Shown here: positions 59,914-64,000 of the stretch, one piece after another
How positions within the stretch are numbered: position 1 is the first letter of the stretch
Layout: every line of letters starts with the position of its first letter
NCBI GenBank assembly: GCA_902781455.1
Contig: CACZJF010000004.1
Location: forward strand, 62,001-126,000
Direction of reading: 5' to 3'
DNA: 64,000 bases
Source of the DNA: an uncultured Lachnospiraceae bacterium
GTDB lineage: Bacteria > Bacillota > Clostridia > Lachnospirales > Lachnospiraceae
Program-made: the position numbers and the translations under genes
The notes under the pieces: model-generated
Databases searched by the model: none
Seen by the model: only the letters and a program-made list of their open reading frames with translations
Told to the model about the DNA's origin: nothing

Positions 59914-60942
59914 ATGAGTCACGCTGAAGAACAGAAGAAGAACAGATATACTGAGGTCGATATTGCAAGAGGCATCGGTATATTTTTTGTTGTCCTGGGA
60001 CATGCGATCAAACAGACAGGCGTATCTGCCGTCTGGATCCGTATCCTGACCTATATCATCTACAGCTTTCATATGCCGCTTTTTTTCTGCCTGTCTGGGT
60101 TCGTTTCCGCGAAGATCCTGCAGATGAACAGGCAGGAGAGAAAGCGTTTTGCTTTTTCCAGGGCGCGCAGGCTGCTGGTTCCGTATTTTACGGTCGGCCT
60201 GATCTATATTCCGGTCAAGCTTGCGCTCAGCGGATCAGCGATCAAGCCATTTGAAGTCAAGGATATCTGGAAGCTTCTGATCGGACAGAACCCGGATGTT
60301 TCTTTGTGGTTTCTGTATATTCTGTTTCTGATCGAGCTGATCAGTGCACTTCTCGTGAACACCTATAATTTCCGTTCTATCTGGTATGGAAGCTTCTTTC
60401 TGAGTGTGGCGATCTACTGGGCCAATCTGGATATCCGCACACCAAAGTATCTTTTCTTCTTCCTGATGGGAATCTGGGTCAGGCTGAAGTTTGAGGACAG
60501 CCGGAAGGCAGGGTATGAAGATGCGATGGACGGGCAGGATCTGCTGGCGTTTCTCGCGCTGGTGACGGACATTGCAGCGATCATTTTCCTGTACAGGACA
60601 ACCATCACGGTTACCATGATGCTGACAAGCCTGTGCGGTATCTACCTGGTCCTGTGGATTTCATCGAGGCTTGTCTATAATATTGACGGCGAGAAAAAAG
60701 AGCCGGGACGTTTCACAAGGATCCTGCTTCTGCTGGGACTGTTCTCCATGGACATCTACATTCTGCATGAGCCGGTCATGACCGTGGTGCGGCTTGTGCT
60801 CTGGGACCGGCTGGGGCTGCAGTATATTCTGTGCACGGCAGTCATTTTCTTCAGCGCGCTTTGCCTTCCGATTCCCATATCGAAGTGGATCATACGGAAG
60901 ATCAAACTGCTCAGGATCCTGTTATTGGGGGAAGCTCATTAA
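59914..60942 (+). CDS. Acyltransferase family 3 membrane protein
   Basis: A 342-residue polytopic protein with about ten helices, of the OafA/YrhL-like acyltransferase 3 family that adds O-acetyl groups to surface sugars. Motifs are EVDIARGIGIFFVVLGHA (catalytic His) and SFHMPLFFCLSGF, followed by the RxxR-rich FSRARRLLVPY. It starts 2 bases after the regulator stop, so transcription under metal control is plausible. It may modify wall polymers or the polysaccharide, but no link to the locus at 26-39 kb can be shown. Confidence 0.88.
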   Translation: MSHAEEQKKNRYTEVDIARGIGIFFVVLGHAIKQTGVSAVWIRILTYIIYSFHMPLFFCLSGFVSAKILQMNRQERKRFAFSRARRLLVPYFTVGLIYIPVKLALSGSAIKPFEVKDIWKLLIGQNPDVSLWFLYILFLIELISALLVNTYNFRSIWYGSFFLSVAIYWANLDIRTPKYLFFFLMGIWVRLKFEDSRKAGYEDAMDGQDLLAFLALVTDIAAIIFLYRTTITVTMMLTSLCGIYLVLWISSRLVYNIDGEKKEPGRFTRILLLLGLFSMDIYILHEPVMTVVRLVLWDRLGLQYILCTAVIFFSALCLPIPISKWIIRKIKLLRILLLGEAH

Positions 60943-61443
60943 GTGAAGAAGAAGATTCGCATCATATTTTTCCTGTGCTGTATGACGGTGGTTCTGTTTA
61001 CGGCATGGTCCGCGATCCGTTCCTTCCGCCCCAGCCGGGGAAAACCCTATGAAAGACTCAGCGCGGAAGAGGCATATGAGTATATCAGCTACGAGAGTGT
61101 TTACTGTATTATTGATGTAAGAGACCCAAAAGCCTATGCCGGCGGACATGTGGAGGGTGCGAAAAACCTTCCCTTTGAGGAGATTGTCGAGAGGGCGGAC
61201 GATGTGATAGCGGACCGTCATATGATGCTTTATGTGTATGGCAGGGACAGTGAACAAAGCTGTGCTGCGGCGCAGAAGCTCAGTGACAGCGGGTTCACTT
61301 CCGTAACGGAAACCGGGAGTTACCGGGACTGGATTCTGATCGGTATAGCGGAGGAAACCGCAGATACAAAAGCTGGCAGTGAGGAAACCGCAAATGACGG
61401 CCCGGCACAGATGAATTCGGGAAAGAGCAGCAGTGACGAATGA
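60943..61443 (+). CDS. Membrane-anchored rhodanese-like protein without catalytic Cys
   Basis: A 166-residue protein with a signal/anchor helix (about 6-25) and one rhodanese domain (CIIDVRDPKAYAGGHVEGAKNLPF). Rhodaneses use a Cys in a loop after the strand YxxC; the corresponding loop here reads LYVYGRDSEQS, so the Cys position is Gly. The sulfurtransferase reaction is therefore doubtful; it could be a binding or regulatory domain. The tail is acidic and low-complexity. The GTG start at 60943 directly follows the acyltransferase stop. Confidence 0.8.
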   Translation: MKKKIRIIFFLCCMTVVLFTAWSAIRSFRPSRGKPYERLSAEEAYEYISYESVYCIIDVRDPKAYAGGHVEGAKNLPFEEIVERADDVIADRHMMLYVYGRDSEQSCAAAQKLSDSGFTSVTETGSYRDWILIGIAEETADTKAGSEETANDGPAQMNSGKSSSDE

Positions 61444-61456
61444 ATGAAGGAGCGTC

Positions 61457-61485
61457 TTGCGCAGTAGAACAACTAATGTTACAAT
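61457..61485 (+). promoter_or_regulatory. Sigma-A promoter for the secreted Cys/His protein
   Basis: TTGCGC (61457-61462), 17-base spacer, TACAAT (61480-61485) with a TGT extended -10. The leader of about 120 nt contains several TTGTT/AATTG repeats. Confidence 0.65.
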
Positions 61486-61608
61486 ATTGTTGCAAAATTG
61501 TTACTGTTTGTTGCCGAATTGTTATGTCTGCTGTCGGGACGAAGAGTGAGAATCAAGCGTGCTGCGGCGAGTAACATGAATAGCAGATTCATGCGAAGGA
61601 GGAAGAAG

Positions 61609-63063
61609 ATGAGGGTGAATACAGGCTTTAAGCGTCTGGCTGTACACATCCCGTGGCTGATACTTGCAGTTGTGATGCTTCTGTTCTGCATACCGCACAG
61701 TGTCAACGCTGCATCCACGAAGAAATATACTCTCGTGCGGGGAGAGACAAAGCAGCTGAAGAAAAGACCGGGAGCGGTATGGAGTTCGAAAAACGCTGCG
61801 GTTGCGTCTGTGACGCAGACAGGCCTCGTCACTGCGAAAAGACGTGGCAAGACAACCATTACCTCAAAAGTAGGGTCGAAAAAGTATAAGTTTAAGATCA
61901 CGGTCGAGAAGCCTGCGATCAGTAAGAAAACCGTGAAGCTGGCACTGAATAAGACAAAGGTGATCAAGATCACCGGGACTACCAGGAAGTTTTCATTTGT
62001 CTCCTCGGACCCTTCCATCGTGGAGGTAAAGAAAAAGGCAAAGAATAAAGTCAGGATCAAGGCACTCAAGGATGGTACCGCCACGGTCGGAGCGGTCTAT
62101 CACGGTGTCATGCTGACCTGCGTCGTGACAGCGGGAAGCGGCAATGCAGCACAAGTGGATCCTGACGCGGATGATACCGCGGCAAAAGAGAAAAGCAGCA
62201 TTGAGATCAAAGGGTACGATGGGAAAGTACTTCAAACGTTGACCTATAAAAAATCAAGCATTGCAAAGAGTGTCAGCGCTGTCAGTTCATATGGGCAGAG
62301 TGCGCCTCTGTATACAAGCGTGAATGGGGGAGACGGTCTGGAGAATATTTACTCTGACAAGAATACCGGAAAAGTCCATATTCCGAATGTAAAGCTGTCG
62401 GACAAGGAAGTAAATGGAACGATTGCGAAGGCATGTGCATGGGCAAGGGCTGTGTGCAACAGCAAGTACCATGGCTATGACAACGGCCAGAGCAAGGATA
62501 AGGGAAGAAACAGATATACCTGGGGGATTCCGAAAAAGGACTCTCCGGGAACGGGAGACTACTGCTGTTATTCACTGGCGATATGTGCCTATTATTTTGC
62601 TGGCGTGAATATGCTTGGAGAAGGTCTCGGGGTCGGAGAGCCGGTGTTTTATCCTCCCAAGTCCCCGCAATGGCTGAAAAGCGGCGGTGTTTTCTTCTAC
62701 GGTGACAGGAATTATGTCGGAACGTCTCCTTATGACTGCAGGAATTATTATCCAAAGCTTGGATTCACGGATATCACGCAGCAGGTGAAAAAGGCCGGAA
62801 AGAAGTTTGTATATAAAGCCGGGGATATTGCCGTCGCCTATAAGACGCACCAGCATGCACAGCTGATCATCAAGGATGGTACGGCGAAGAAGTGTGAAGT
62901 GGCTGAGGCTTGCGGTCCGGGCAAGGGAAAGAAAAAGGGCGGAGACCAGAGCGGCTCTGAACTGTGTGTATACAATCATCTCTATAATCCGAAAGAAATA
63001 AATAGGGTCTATCGTTTTACCGGCGAAGGCGTTATACTGAATAAAGCCGGACTGACAGGGTAA
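61609..63063 (+). CDS. Secreted Ig-like protein with NlpC/P60- or CHAP-like domain
   Basis: A 484-residue exported protein. Residues 1-32 form a signal peptide (ending at VNAAS). Residues about 35-190 are two Ig-like/BIG2-type repeats (SSKNAAVASVTQTGLVTAK, SDPSIVEVKKKAKNKVRIKALKDGTATVGA in parts). Residues about 270-470 look like a Cys/His amidase: TGDYCCYSLAICAYYFAG carries candidate nucleophile Cys, and KTHQHAQLIIKDG carries a candidate His. A wall hydrolase or peptidase role is inference. The start at 61609 has GGAGGAAGAAG. It ends before a T-tailed hairpin. Confidence 0.75.
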   Translation: MRVNTGFKRLAVHIPWLILAVVMLLFCIPHSVNAASTKKYTLVRGETKQLKKRPGAVWSSKNAAVASVTQTGLVTAKRRGKTTITSKVGSKKYKFKITVEKPAISKKTVKLALNKTKVIKITGTTRKFSFVSSDPSIVEVKKKAKNKVRIKALKDGTATVGAVYHGVMLTCVVTAGSGNAAQVDPDADDTAAKEKSSIEIKGYDGKVLQTLTYKKSSIAKSVSAVSSYGQSAPLYTSVNGGDGLENIYSDKNTGKVHIPNVKLSDKEVNGTIAKACAWARAVCNSKYHGYDNGQSKDKGRNRYTWGIPKKDSPGTGDYCCYSLAICAYYFAGVNMLGEGLGVGEPVFYPPKSPQWLKSGGVFFYGDRNYVGTSPYDCRNYYPKLGFTDITQQVKKAGKKFVYKAGDIAVAYKTHQHAQLIIKDGTAKKCEVAEACGPGKGKKKGGDQSGSELCVYNHLYNPKEINRVYRFTGEGVILNKAGLTG

Positions 63064-63115
63064 GAAAACGAGGATGGTGGACAGGAAATCAATTCTGCCG
63101 GAATAAAAAAGTCAG

Positions 63116-63156
63116 AAGAGGCACAAGGTCAGGGTGGCTGATCCAGTGCCTCTTTT
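63116..63156 (+). terminator. Rho-independent terminator after the secreted protein
   Basis: AAGAGGCAC (63116-63124) pairs with GTGCCTCTT (63146-63154); an inner GTCAG/CTGAT stem fills the loop, and TTTT follows. Confidence 0.82.
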
Positions 63157-63295
63157 CACAGTTGCAGCACGATGATGATCTGGCGTTGACGAAGGAGCTG
63201 TATCAGAGATCGGGTGAATTCGGTACAGATCCTAAGTATCTGCGGCCGGACGTATACGGTTGTGCAGTCACGCTTTGAGGAAAGGAACTGTTTGG

Positions 63296-64000
63296 ATGAA
63301 GGGCAATGATGCCGGGACTGCGGTGAAACCGCATGGAGATTCAGCCGGTAAGAAAAACGGTATGGCTGCTCTTGGCAGAAGCTATACGGTTCTTTTTGTG
63401 TTCTGTGCCCTTCTTGCATTTCTTCCATATATGATTCTTGGCAGAAGCTTTGTCTATCGCGTAGACGGCGCGTCACAGTATATTGTTTATCTTCGTTATA
63501 TGGGGCAATATCTGAGAGAGTGGATCAGCCGCATGTCAAAAGGCATCTTTGTGCCTGTCATGTATGATTATTCCATCGGAATGGGGGATGACGTCAATGC
63601 GATCATCCGGTTTCATCCGTTGGATTATCTTTCCGTTTTTGTTCCGGGAAAGTGGACGGAATACCTGTATGACGCGATTCTGCTGATCCGGTATTATCTG
63701 TCAGGACTTTCTTTCTGCGTGTTTGCCTTCCGATGGAAAAAGATCGGAATGGAAGAGAAGGGCAGGCTGCCTTACCCGGTCTCACAGACCGGGATTCTGT
63801 CCGGCGCGATGGTCTATGTTTTCTGCGGCTACATGCTGCAAAGAGTGATGAATCATCCGACCTATGCGGCGCCGTATATCATTCTTCCGATTCTTCTTCT
63901 GGCAGCGGAAGACATTCTGCGAAAGAAGGGGATCCTCCTCTTCCCGGTGGCTGTATTCCTGGGATTTGTCAGTAATTATTACTTCATGTATATCTGCTCT
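63296..64000 (+). CDS. YfhO-family membrane protein, 3' end outside window
   Basis: The first 235 codons of a polytopic protein that runs off the window, so it is incomplete. It starts MKGNDAGTAVKPHGD, has an N-terminal helix (about 30-48), the string VYRVDGASQYIVYLRYMGQYL typical of the YfhO family, then GDDVNAIIRFHPLDYLS and further helices, including a Phe/Tyr-rich end. YfhO-type proteins are GT-C fold membrane glycosyltransferases; in Bacilli YfhO glycosylates lipoteichoic acid. The start ATG lies 11 bases after AAAGGA. It is the last gene in view. Confidence 0.8.
   Translation, partial: MKGNDAGTAVKPHGDSAGKKNGMAALGRSYTVLFVFCALLAFLPYMILGRSFVYRVDGASQYIVYLRYMGQYLREWISRMSKGIFVPVMYDYSIGMGDDVNAIIRFHPLDYLSVFVPGKWTEYLYDAILLIRYYLSGLSFCVFAFRWKKIGMEEKGRLPYPVSQTGILSGAMVYVFCGYMLQRVMNHPTYAAPYIILPILLLAAEDILRKKGILLFPVAVFLGFVSNYYFMYICS

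Overview
The window looks like chromosomal DNA from a Gram-positive Clostridia-type bacterium, most likely a Lachnospiraceae-like member of Bacillota. Signs are the cdaA-cdaR pair, scpA-scpB, a DUF4250 protein, a sodium-pump decarboxylase cluster, strong AGGAGG ribosome sites, sigma-A type TTGNNN-N17-TATANT promoters, and many secreted proteins with glucan-binding-like or Ig-like modules. This placement is inference; no rRNA or tRNA gene was seen. Most of the window is ordinary housekeeping sequence, with one large surface-polysaccharide locus and several cell-envelope cassettes.

Layout: 1-2.9 kb holds the end of clpB and an ApbE flavinyltransferase. 3.0-4.4 kb is pyruvate kinase on the minus strand. 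4.7-9.8 kb carries a uracil permease, a NusG-II domain protein, tcdA, a minimal SUF-like pair and trmD. 9.9-17.0 kb has a secreted transglutaminase-like protein, a Bax-inhibitor-1 family protein, a three-gene ABC-2 exporter, an unrecognised 528-residue secreted protein and a DUF4250 protein. 17.2-21.9 kb holds a small membrane protein, rarA, argS and an AEC-family transporter. A comFC gene at 21.9-22.7 kb is broken by a one-base frameshift, and a 172-bp imperfect palindrome follows it.

23.0-26.1 kb is a cyclic-di-AMP operon: a membrane protein, cdaA, cdaR and an HPr-like protein with Phe at the His15 position. It runs directly into a surface-polysaccharide locus at 26.1-39.2 kb. That locus encodes a priming sugar-phosphate transferase fused to a GT2 domain, a Wzm/Wzt-type exporter with a C-terminal Wzt domain, a methyltransferase with a kinase-like second half (WbdD-like), a GT2-GT4 fusion and two related GT2 proteins. 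The set suggests that a polymer is built on a lipid carrier, capped, and exported by the ABC transporter.

39.2-41.3 kb (minus strand) has DAHP synthase and an RNase HI with an unusual N-terminal domain resembling the CysG/Met8 dehydrogenase domain. 41.5-46.1 kb has tyrS, alaS and rpsU. The alaS-rpsU gap holds two large hairpins whose apical loops are perfectly complementary over 20 nt. 46.2-48.5 kb has a metallophosphoesterase and scpAB. 48.7-51.1 kb has two YkuD L,D-transpeptidases flanking an SGNH-like hydrolase. 51.3-52.5 kb is a polytopic membrane protein. 52.7-58.4 kb is a biotin-dependent sodium-pump decarboxylase cluster carrying both an acyl-CoA-type carboxyltransferase and an OadA-type carboxyltransferase. 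58.6-61.4 kb has an alpha/beta hydrolase, a short DtxR-family regulator, an acyltransferase-3 protein and a rhodanese-like protein without the catalytic Cys. 61.6-64 kb has a secreted Cys/His protein and the start of a YfhO-family membrane protein.

No phage, transposase, CRISPR array, origin or complete defence system was recognised. The most unusual items are the loop-complementary hairpin pair before rpsU, the WbdD-like methyltransferase-kinase in a Gram-positive exporter locus, the HPr-like protein beside cdaAR, and the RNase HI fusion.
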